Part shown: positions 1 to 5,783 of the stretch, piece after piece
Layout of the letters: every line of letters starts with the position of its first letter
Position numbering within the stretch: the first letter of the stretch is position 1
Assembly (NCBI GenBank): GCA_016208665.1
Contig: JACQXT010000041.1
Location: 1 to 6,023 of the forward strand
Source: Chitinivibrionia bacterium
Lineage (GTDB): Bacteria > Krumholzibacteriota > Krumholzibacteriia > WVZY01
DNA length: 6,023 nt
Reading direction: 5' to 3'
The notes under the pieces: model-generated
Database searches by the model: none
What the model was told of the DNA's origin: nothing
What the model saw: only the letters and a program-made list of their open reading frames with translations
Program-made: the position numbers and the translations under genes

Positions 1-140
1 CTGCACTCCATCCGGTTGTGCCCGTTTCCAACCATTCCGCCGTTCAGTACGACCACGCACCCCACCGGCACTTCCCCCTCGTCAAACGCTTCCCTGGCCT
101 CCTTCAGCGCGAGGCCCATCCAGTAGCGGTCATCCGGCAT
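1..140 (-). CDS. tadA: tRNA-specific adenosine deaminase TadA, N-terminal part (runs off left edge)
   Basis: Reading leftward from the ATG at 138-140 gives 46 open codons to the window edge. The protein starts MPDDRYWMGLALKEAREAF and continues DEGEVPVGCVVV...VGNGHNRMEC. This is the opening of the cytidine-deaminase-like fold of TadA: an YWM-x-LAL helix, then the EVPVGAVVV strand, then the G-x-G-x-N-R segment just before the zinc-binding HAE motif. TadA converts A34 to inosine in the tRNA-Arg(ACG) wobble position in the cytoplasm. The catalytic HAE and PCxxC motifs lie outside the window, so activity cannot be judged. The residue after VPVG is Cys28, where Ala is usual. The start fits a GGAGG 10 nt upstream that lies within the last codons of the lipoprotein gene; the two genes are 7 nt apart and probably cotranscribed. 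Another deaminase of the same fold is possible but less likely. Confidence 0.85.
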   Translation of the reverse strand, partial: MPDDRYWMGLALKEAREAFDEGEVPVGCVVVLNGGMVGNGHNRMEC

Positions 141-147
141 GCGGGCT

Positions 148-843
148 CTACCTCCGGGGGAGGCTCGATGCGAGCGCTTTCGCGACTTTCAGCGCCACAT
201 CTTCGAACGGAGGAGCCTTGAACATCTTTTCCCCCATGTCCTTGTACACATTGCCCGTCGCACCCGTCACCAGCTGGCGGTCGGTGGTCTCCGTGCGCAT
301 TCCTTCGAGGTAATCCTCGTCCGTCGCTTGAAAGAGGACCTCCCCCGAATTCACGTCGAGAACGGTTATGGTGGCTCCGACGTACGTCGACGGGGAGGCG
401 TTTTCCTGATAGTCGACTTCGTCTTTCTGCCACTGATCGACGGTGCCGATCATGAACGCGTCACACTTCAAGACCTCGGCGAGTTTCGAGAAGAATTCCG
501 CATCCGGTTTGCGGCTTTTCGGCCATTGCTTGAGAAACTCGTTCTCACGTTCCGTCAGCCCCTGCTTCTCCGCGGCGAATCCGACGGTGCTCGGACTGAC
601 GAACTTGTAGTCCTGCCTCGCGCCGAGCTGTTCAAAAAGCATCTTCTCGACCGTACGGGGGGCCATCTTGTCGGGGTCGTCGGTTTCGTGCACGGCGGAC
701 GTAAACGGGAAAACGGCTATCGTGGCGATCTTCCCTTCCTTCATCGCGGGAGCCGCCTTGACGGCGACCGGATGTTTCTTCTGACAGCCGCAGAGGCCGA
801 CGAGCAGCATCAACGCCGCCAGCACTATTGCATGCCTTTTCAT
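148..843 (-). CDS. Putative outer-membrane lipoprotein, GNA1162/CsgG-like family
   Basis: A 231-aa protein. Residues 1-20 are a type II signal peptide: KR near the N-terminus, a hydrophobic core (IVLAALMLLVGL), then lipobox LCGC with the lipidated Cys at 20. The mature part starts QKK. KIATIAVFPFTSA (38-50), LAEVLKCDAFMIGTVDQWQ (121-139) and GATITVLDVNSGEVLFQA (156-173) match the beta-alpha-beta pattern of GNA1162/DUF799 and related CsgG/LpoB/TolB-N-like periplasmic lipoproteins (AVxPF; GxDAxxxGxV; LxDxxTGxxLW). Such proteins are membrane-anchored and may assist envelope assembly or secretion; the exact role here is unknown. I chose the ATG at 841-843 over that at 847-849 because AAGGG sits 8 nt before it, against 2 nt for the other. 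The last codons contain the tadA ribosome-binding site. A sigma70-like promoter lies about 30-60 nt upstream. Family assignment is by motif recognition only. Confidence 0.8.
   Translation of the reverse strand: MKRHAIVLAALMLLVGLCGCQKKHPVAVKAAPAMKEGKIATIAVFPFTSAVHETDDPDKMAPRTVEKMLFEQLGARQDYKFVSPSTVGFAAEKQGLTERENEFLKQWPKSRKPDAEFFSKLAEVLKCDAFMIGTVDQWQKDEVDYQENASPSTYVGATITVLDVNSGEVLFQATDEDYLEGMRTETTDRQLVTGATGNVYKDMGEKMFKAPPFEDVALKVAKALASSLPRR
151..155 (-). promoter_or_regulatory. Ribosome-binding site of tadA inside the lipoprotein gene
   Basis: GGAGG on the minus strand lies in the final Arg codons of the lipoprotein gene and 10 nt before the tadA ATG. Ribosomes finishing the lipoprotein would cover or clear this site, so tadA translation is probably coupled to the upstream gene. 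The spacing is slightly long for a Shine-Dalgarno sequence. Confidence 0.55.
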
Positions 844-874
844 ACGCATCACCCTTTCATCGCGCTCCGCCGGA

Positions 875-903
875 AGCGTACCGCCTCCCGAAGTAGTTGT
901 CAA
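875..903 (-). promoter_or_regulatory. Predicted sigma70-type promoter for the lipoprotein-tadA unit
   Basis: On the minus strand a perfect -35 box TTGACA (898-903) is followed, after a 17-nt spacer, by TACGCT (875-880), which matches three of six -10 consensus positions including the first TA and last T. Transcription would begin near 868, leaving a leader of about 25 nt that includes the AAGGG ribosome-binding site before the ATG at 841-843. The geometry is good but the -10 is weak; this is inference from pattern. Confidence 0.45.
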
Positions 904-912
904 CAACACGCT

Positions 913-922
913 TTGAATTCAA
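913..922. promoter_or_regulatory. 10-bp perfect palindrome between divergent promoters (possible operator)
   Basis: TTGAATTCAA is its own reverse complement and sits between the two outward-facing -35 boxes (898-903 on minus and 939-944 on plus). A dimeric regulator bound here could affect both transcription units. A 10-bp palindrome can also arise by chance in AT-rich intergenic sequence, and no second copy is visible. Confidence 0.2.
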
Positions 923-938
923 TGCGCCAAGCTTTCTT

Positions 939-968
939 TTGACAGGGCGAAGCGGCGCCCGGTACACT
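939..968 (+). promoter_or_regulatory. Predicted sigma70-type promoter for the glycosyltransferase gene
   Basis: A perfect -35 box TTGACA (939-944), an 18-nt spacer and TACACT (963-968), which matches four of six -10 consensus positions. Only seven bases separate the -10 from the ATG at 976, so the expected transcription start is at or next to the start codon and the mRNA would have almost no leader. Read this way, the GAGG at 970-973 would lie upstream of the transcript. Confidence 0.4.
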
Positions 969-975
969 TGAGGCC

Positions 976-2079
976 ATGGAGGAAACGCGCACGCGCACCG
1001 ACGGATCCGCGAGGCTGCTTCTGCTCGGAGACGCCCGGCAGATCCACCTCATTCGCTGGGCAACCTATTTCAACGACGCCGGCTACGGAGTTCTCACCGC
1101 CAGCCTCGAACGGAACGACCGCTTCAAGGGAGCGATTGCGGCGCTGTCCGCTCCCTCATTCCTGCCCGATTTTCTTCGCTACCCGCTCTGCGCCGGATCC
1201 GTGAGGACGATCATCGACGAGTTCAAACCGGACATCATCAACGCGCATTTTCTCCCGAATTACGGCATGATCGCCTCGATGATCAACAGGGCTCCGTGGG
1301 TCTTGAGCGCCTGGGGCAGCGATGTCATGCTCGTGCCCGACAAGAGCCCGTTTCACCGCTGGAGAACCCGGTACGTCCTCGGCCGGGCGTCGTTCATCAC
1401 CTCGGACGCCGAGGTCATGAGCGCCCGGCTGGTCGAGTTCGGATGCGATCCCGCGCGCATTCTGACCGTCCCGTTCGGGGTCGATCTCGGGCTGTTCCAT
1501 CCGGAACGCGCCTCGGCGCCCGCAGGGGGCCCGCGGCTTCTCAGCAACAGGAAACTCGAGCCGGTCTATAATATCGCAACGATCATCGATGCGTTCGCCC
1601 GCGTGCGTCACGCGCTCCCGGAAGCGTCCCTGACGGTAGTGGGAAGCGGGTCGGCGAAGAAGAGCCTGCTCCAATCGGCGCAGGCAAGCCCCGCACGCGG
1701 CGCAATCGAGTTTCGCGGCGAGGTCGCCCATGACGAGGTGCCCGCCCTGCTCAGGGGGCACGACATCTATCTGTCCATGTCTCGTTCCGACACGACGTCC
1801 GTGTCGCTTCTCGAGGCGATGGCGTGCGGGACGTTCCCCATTGTCGGCGATATTCCCGCAAACAGAGAATGGATCGAGGATGGGGAAAACGGCCGCCTGG
1901 TGCCCGTGGATGACCCGCAGGCGCTCGCCGCCGCCGTCGAGCGCGCATGGGCGGACCGCAGCGCGATCGAGAAGGCGCGCTCGCGCAATCTCGCCATCAT
2001 CAAGGAACGCGCGAACTGGTCCGACAACATGGCTCTGGTGGACGAGCTCTTCAAGAAGGCGATCGGTGAGATACGATAG
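976..2079 (+). CDS. GT4-type (GT-B fold) glycosyltransferase
   Basis: A 367-aa soluble protein with two Rossmann-like halves and no signal peptide. It probably transfers a sugar from a nucleotide-sugar donor to a cell-surface glycan, glycolipid or small-molecule acceptor at the cytoplasmic side of the membrane. The N-half has the first strand RLLLLGDA (13-20), then DIINAHF (86-92), WVLSAWGSDV (108-117) and the inter-domain PFGVDLGLFHP (166-176). The C-half has SNRKLEPVYNI (190-200) carrying the donor-phosphate-binding Arg/Lys, TVVGSG (220-225), FRGEV (246-250) and the retaining-enzyme acidic pair, here Asp272-x7-Glu280 in the usual E-x7-E place, followed by LEAMACGTFPIV. Length is normal for GT4. 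The ATG at 976 is the first start after an in-frame stop at 940-942, and no ATG, GTG or TTG start follows before the first strand. It stands alone, convergent with the por operon, with no other glycan genes in view, so donor and acceptor cannot be named. Confidence 0.85.
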   Translation: MEETRTRTDGSARLLLLGDARQIHLIRWATYFNDAGYGVLTASLERNDRFKGAIAALSAPSFLPDFLRYPLCAGSVRTIIDEFKPDIINAHFLPNYGMIASMINRAPWVLSAWGSDVMLVPDKSPFHRWRTRYVLGRASFITSDAEVMSARLVEFGCDPARILTVPFGVDLGLFHPERASAPAGGPRLLSNRKLEPVYNIATIIDAFARVRHALPEASLTVVGSGSAKKSLLQSAQASPARGAIEFRGEVAHDEVPALLRGHDIYLSMSRSDTTSVSLLEAMACGTFPIVGDIPANREWIEDGENGRLVPVDDPQALAAAVERAWADRSAIEKARSRNLAIIKERANWSDNMALVDELFKKAIGEIR

Positions 2080-2115
2080 CGTTGAGGAGCATGAAGCGCG
2101 CTCAGCGGGACTAAT

Positions 2116-2969
2116 CTATGAAGCGACCCCGGGCAGTGTCGCTCCGCTGCTTTCTCTCATGAGGAGGTAGTTCCAGTATTCATCCACTTCTCTCTGGATC
2201 GTTTCGATGTCCGCATCCTTAAGATGCGCAAACCTGCCCTGAAGCGATAAATATTCCCTCAGCGGCTTTACCTCGAAATCCTTATCGAGCGTGTACTTCG
2301 TACCGTGCTCGATTTCAAGCATCGGGAACAACTTCGTCTCGACGGCCAGGCGGCCGAGTTTGACTCCGTGCTCGGGGAGACTCTTCCATCCGGTCGGACA
2401 GGGGGCGAAGATGTGGATGAACTTCGTTCCTTTATAGGTCTTGGCCTTCCGGAATTTCCGGATGATATCGTCGGGATACGAAACGCAGGCCGTCGCCACG
2501 TAGGGTATGCGGTGAGCCGCGATGATTTCCAGAATCCGCTTCTTCGGGCGTTCCTTCTGGTGCGGGATGGGCGTCGTCGTCGTCCTTCATTATCATAGCA
2601 GGCATAGATGATGTCTTCGTTGCGCTCAGCCGCGCCGCTCAGCGCCTGGAGTCCGATATCGAACGTCCCTCCGTCGCCGGCCCAGGCCACGACGGACGTT
2701 TCATGATCGCCCCTCATTTCCAATCCGGCTTTCACGCCGCTTGCCGTGCTCGCCGCGGTCTCGAAGGCGGTATGGAGAATGGGCACCTTCAGCGAGGAAT
2801 GGGGAAAAGGCCCGTCGATGACCGACCAGCAGCATGCGGGCATGACCAGGATCGTCTTCGGCCCCAACGCCTTGAGCACAAAACGCATCGCCTGGGTCGC
2901 GCCGCATCCCTGGCATGCGAGATGCCCGGAGGTCATCATCTCATCTTCGGGCAGAATGTAGTCGCTCAT
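2116..2969 (-). pseudogene. porB: 2-oxoacid (pyruvate):ferredoxin oxidoreductase beta subunit, broken by internal deletion and frameshift
   Basis: PorB binds thiamine diphosphate and one 4Fe-4S cluster and oxidises the 2-oxoacid with PorA. From the ATG at 2967-2969 (GGAG 6 nt upstream) the first 129 residues are clearly PorB: CQGCG with cluster ligands Cys19 and Cys22, a third Cys at 46/47, AGDGG with the Mg/ThDP-binding GDG (98-100), and CYDNEG (124-129). The frame then goes wrong at about 2583, and the ATG frame ends with a 104-residue Arg-rich non-homologous tail at 2268. Homology resumes in another frame from about 2583 to the stop at 2116: TTTTPIPHQKERPKK, IPYVATACVSYPDD, then APCPTGW with the expected fourth cluster Cys. 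About 16-17 residues that normally join these parts (YMNTGIQRS...TPxGA) are missing, equal to a loss of about 49-52 nt. The gene overlaps porA by 29 nt. As given it cannot make active PorB; a sequencing or assembly error is possible. Confidence 0.85.
2572..2583. repeat. (CGT)4 trinucleotide run at the porB break point
   Basis: Four tandem CGT units (ACG on the porB strand, encoding the conserved Thr run before Pro) lie exactly where the PorB reading frame breaks. Short tandem repeats of this kind favour slipped-strand deletion in the cell and collapse during read correction or assembly, so the run is a plausible endpoint of the lost segment. Confidence 0.6.
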
Positions 2970-4119
2970 CTTTTACTCCGATCCAATAGGCTTCCTCCCC
3001 GGGCTCGTCCAGCGCATCGGCCCGCTCGACGATCTCGGCGATGGTCTCGGGCGTCACGTCCCTGCCGCCGATCCCGGCAATGAATCCGAACACCGGGGTG
3101 CGGGCTCCCGTATTCCACAGGGCGGCCCTGATTTCCTGCGTGAAGATGCCGCCGATGCTGAATCCGATATTCCTGTCGATCACGACGATCTTTTTCGCGC
3201 CCGCGAGCGCCGCTCTCACTTCCTCGATCGGAAAGGGACGGAACAGCCTCATCTTGACCAATCCGATGCTGCGGCCTTTGTCGCGCATCATGTCGACGGT
3301 GTACCGGGCGGTGCTCGTAAGGGTGCCCGACGTTACGAGCACCATGTCCGCGCCGTCGGAGTGATACCGCTCAACGGCTCCGTATGCCCTGCCGAACATG
3401 CGCTCGAATTCCTCGTGGGCCTTCCGCACGACATCGAGCGCGCGAACATTCGCTTCGTAAATCTTGTAGCGGAGTTCAAAATAGTTGTCGGGGCCCGTGA
3501 GATTCCCGAACGCGTGCGGAAGCGCGGGATTCAGGTAGAGATCGGGCCGATACGGCGGCAGGTACCGCGCCCCGTCTTCGGGAGAGACGACGTCGACGAT
3601 TTCGCACGTATGCGAGAGGAAGAACGCATCGAGTATGACCATGGACGGAAGCATCACTTCTTCGCTGACTCTGAACGCATGCAGCACGGTGTCGTGCACT
3701 TCCTGGTTGCTCTCGCAGTAGAACTGGAGCATGCCGGTATCCCGCTGGGAAAGCGAATCGTTCTGGTCCGTCCAGATGTTCCACGGAGGCCCGACCGACC
3801 GGTTGACGTTCGCCAGCACGATCGGAAGCCGCGCCCCCACCGCCCAGTGCAACATCTCGTGCATGAGAAGAAGCCCCTGAGAGGACGTCGCCGTAAACGA
3901 CCGCGCACCGGCTCCGCTCGAACCCACCACGGCGGCCATGGCCGAGTGCTCCGACTCGACTTTGATGAACTTCGCGTTGAGTTCGCCGCTCGCGCACATC
4001 TCCGAGAGCTTCTCGACGATTTGCGTCTGCGGCGTGATCGGATAGGCTGCGATGACCTGCACGTTCGCGGCCTTGGCGCCGTACGAAACCGCATGGTTGC
4101 CTTCGAGAACCTTTTTCAT
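2941..4119 (-). CDS. porA: 2-oxoacid (pyruvate):ferredoxin oxidoreductase alpha subunit
   Basis: A 392-aa cytoplasmic subunit that binds the ThDP pyrimidine side and, with PorB, PorC and a ferredoxin subunit, interconverts pyruvate + CoA and acetyl-CoA + CO2 with ferredoxin-type electron transfer. Motifs in order: MKKVLEGNHAVSYGAKAA (1-18), the hallmark YPITPQT (26-32), VESEHSAM (54-61) carrying the family's conserved Glu, TSSQGLLLMHE (78-88), QNDSLSQRDTGMLQFY (119-134), then the C-terminal transketolase-like half with LVTSGTLTST (261-270), KMRLFRPFP (289-297) and DRNIGFSIGG (315-324). The length is normal and there is no break. The start is firm: AAGGA lies 6 nt upstream, and the ATG overlaps the previous gene's stop as ATGA, implying coupled translation. 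Motifs cannot separate a pyruvate enzyme from 2-oxoisovalerate or another 2-oxoacid enzyme with certainty; pyruvate is the best guess. Confidence 0.9.
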   Translation of the reverse strand: MKKVLEGNHAVSYGAKAANVQVIAAYPITPQTQIVEKLSEMCASGELNAKFIKVESEHSAMAAVVGSSGAGARSFTATSSQGLLLMHEMLHWAVGARLPIVLANVNRSVGPPWNIWTDQNDSLSQRDTGMLQFYCESNQEVHDTVLHAFRVSEEVMLPSMVILDAFFLSHTCEIVDVVSPEDGARYLPPYRPDLYLNPALPHAFGNLTGPDNYFELRYKIYEANVRALDVVRKAHEEFERMFGRAYGAVERYHSDGADMVLVTSGTLTSTARYTVDMMRDKGRSIGLVKMRLFRPFPIEEVRAALAGAKKIVVIDRNIGFSIGGIFTQEIRAALWNTGARTPVFGFIAGIGGRDVTPETIAEIVERADALDEPGEEAYWIGVKDERLHSARR

Positions 4120-5783
4120 TTCCCTTCCTTCTCGGTGGAGAGAGAGGCGCGGGGGAATTCTTCGACACAGATGAGACAGCCCTTGCAGTGGTCATAATTG
4201 ATAGAGTAGACGCCGTTCTCTCTCGAAATCGCCACGTCGGGGCAGAACACCCAGCAGTTGTCGCAGGCGTTGCATACGCCGCAGCTGAAACACCGGCCGA
4301 GCTCTTCGCGAAGCCTCGCTTCGCTCAATCCCCTGTTTACTTCGTCGAACGACCGCCGCGCCTCGCCGTTGCGCGGCATCTTGGCGCGCATGCGATGAAT
4401 GAAATATGCGGTATTGAGATCGGCGATCGACACGACCTTCTTCTGCTCGCCCGGCTTGAATACGCCTCCGGTCAGCTCCGCATGGATGAGATCCGCGGCG
4501 GACCGCCCTCTCGCGACTGCGTCGACGACCGTCGCCGCCCCCGTTACGATGTCGCCGCCGGCGTAGAACCGTTTGTTGGACGTCCGTCCGAAATCATCAG
4601 CGACGATGAGGCCGTACTTCACGTCGACCAGCGGCTCGAATATCTTCGTGTCGGGCAGTTCGCCCGCCGCGACCAGCATGGTATCGGCTTTGACGGTGAA
4701 CACCGCTCCGGGTTTCGGCACCGGTTTTCTCCGGCCGCTTTCGTCCGGTTCCCCGAGTTCCATTTCCTGGCACTTGATTTCGCGGAGCCTGCCGCGCTGC
4801 TTGACGATTTCAGCCGGAGCCGCCAGGAATCTGAACTGCACGCCTTCCTCCTTGGCCTCCCGCACCTCGTCCCGGATAGCCGGCATCTCGTTCTCGGTCC
4901 GCCGGTAGAGCACCGTGACTTCGGAACCCGCCCGGAGGGCGCACCTGGCGACATCCATGGCCGTGTTTCCGCCGCCGATTACGACCACCTTCTTCCCGAT
5001 CTCCATCCCGGCGCCGTCGTTTACGGAGGCCAGGTATTCGAGACCGGGCATCACGCCTTCCGCGTCCTCTCCCGCTATGTCGAGCGTGCGGCTCCGCTGC
5101 AGGCCGAGACCGAGGAAATAAGCCGCATAGCCGCCAAGCTGCTCGATCGCCAGGCCGCTCCCGATCGCAGCGCCCGTCCTCGCTTCGATGCCGAGACCCA
5201 GCAGCCGCTCCAATTCGGCATCCAGGACGCGCTTCGGCAGGCGGTAGTCCGGAATCCCGTAACGAAGCACGCCTCCCAATTTGTCCCGTTTTTCGAAGAT
5301 CGTGACGCGGTAACCCCTTTTCGCGAGGAAGTACGCGCAGGTAAGCCCGCTCGGTCCTCCGCCGATGACCGCGACCGCGTGCGGTTGTCTTGCGGCGGGG
5401 GCGTCTTCTCCGAGCCTGTTCTCGATTGCGAAATCCCCGAGAAACCGTTCGATGGCGGGAATGAAGAGCGCTTCGTCGTAATCCTTGCGCGCGCAGTTGC
5501 TCATGCACGGGTGGTAGCACACCCGTCCGCAGATTGCGGGGAATGGATTCCGTTGCCAGATCAAGCGGACCGCTTCTTCGTATCTGCCCTGCTTGGCGAG
5601 CGCGATGTATCCCTGGATATCTTCTCCCGCCGTGCAGCCGGCGATGCAAGGAGAAGTCTTATTGTCGTAATACGGGCGGACGTTGCGCCAGCTCCCGCTC
5701 TTGTTCCAAAGCATATCGCCTTCGGAAACCGCGGCGAGGGGCATGTCGCGCTGATCCTTGAATATTTTCTTGTTCTCGCTCAT
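4116..5783 (-). CDS. GltD/NfnB-like FAD-dependent NAD(P) oxidoreductase fused to a PorD-like ferredoxin domain
   Basis: A 555-aa fusion in the place where porD is expected. Residues 46-97 hold the Fe-S module of glutamate-synthase small subunit and dihydropyrimidine dehydrogenase relatives: Cys46, 50, 85, 89, 93, 97 in PCIAGC and CGRVCYHPCMSNC. The FAD Rossmann motif is VAVIGGGPSGL (137-147); the NAD(P) Rossmann motif is VVVIGGGNTAMD (266-277) followed by LYRRTENEMPA; the second FAD contact is YAGGDIVTGAATVVDAV (407-423). Residues 498-543 form a ferredoxin tail: CFSC, then Cys504-x2-507-x2-510-x3-514-Pro, then Cys533-x2-536-x2-539-x3-Phe543-Pro. Phe543 replaces the expected last Cys. The likely role is passing electrons between the Por complex and NAD(P). 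The ATG at 5781-5783 is chosen because GAGG lies 6 nt upstream and it overlaps the porC stop as ATGA; the frame is open further upstream, but that part lies within porC. True glutamate synthase is unlikely, since no gltB-like gene is adjacent. Confidence 0.85.
   Translation of the reverse strand: MSENKKIFKDQRDMPLAAVSEGDMLWNKSGSWRNVRPYYDNKTSPCIAGCTAGEDIQGYIALAKQGRYEEAVRLIWQRNPFPAICGRVCYHPCMSNCARKDYDEALFIPAIERFLGDFAIENRLGEDAPAARQPHAVAVIGGGPSGLTCAYFLAKRGYRVTIFEKRDKLGGVLRYGIPDYRLPKRVLDAELERLLGLGIEARTGAAIGSGLAIEQLGGYAAYFLGLGLQRSRTLDIAGEDAEGVMPGLEYLASVNDGAGMEIGKKVVVIGGGNTAMDVARCALRAGSEVTVLYRRTENEMPAIRDEVREAKEEGVQFRFLAAPAEIVKQRGRLREIKCQEMELGEPDESGRRKPVPKPGAVFTVKADTMLVAAGELPDTKIFEPLVDVKYGLIVADDFGRTSNKRFYAGGDIVTGAATVVDAVARGRSAADLIHAELTGGVFKPGEQKKVVSIADLNTAYFIHRMRAKMPRNGEARRSFDEVNRGLSEARLREELGRCFSCGVCNACDNCWVFCPDVAISRENGVYSINYDHCKGCLICVEEFPRASLSTEKEGK

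Noticed and set aside
139..942. 267-codon plus-strand open frame opposite the lipoprotein gene
   Set aside because: It is antisense to a gene with a clear lipobox and family motifs. The translation is Arg/His-rich with no recognisable domain, typical of a GC-rich shadow frame.
2122..2143. AGCGAC/GTCGCT inverted repeat near the convergent gene ends, as a terminator
   Set aside because: The six-bp stem has a 10-nt loop, lies inside the 3' end of porB and has no T-tract on either strand. The 2080-2115 gap shows only a 4-bp stem, so I do not call a terminator.
2268..2969. Programmed frameshifting as an explanation for the split porB
   Set aside because: There is no slippery heptamer followed by a clear structure, and about 16-17 conserved residues are physically absent, which frameshifting cannot restore.
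3361..4197. 278-codon plus-strand open frame opposite porA
   Set aside because: It mirrors the intact, motif-rich porA. Its composition is Arg/Val/His-rich with no family features, so it is a shadow frame.
4116..5783. True NADPH-glutamate synthase small subunit
   Set aside because: The GltD-like core is real, but the gene sits between porC and porA, has a ferredoxin tail absent from GltD, and has no large subunit gene beside it.
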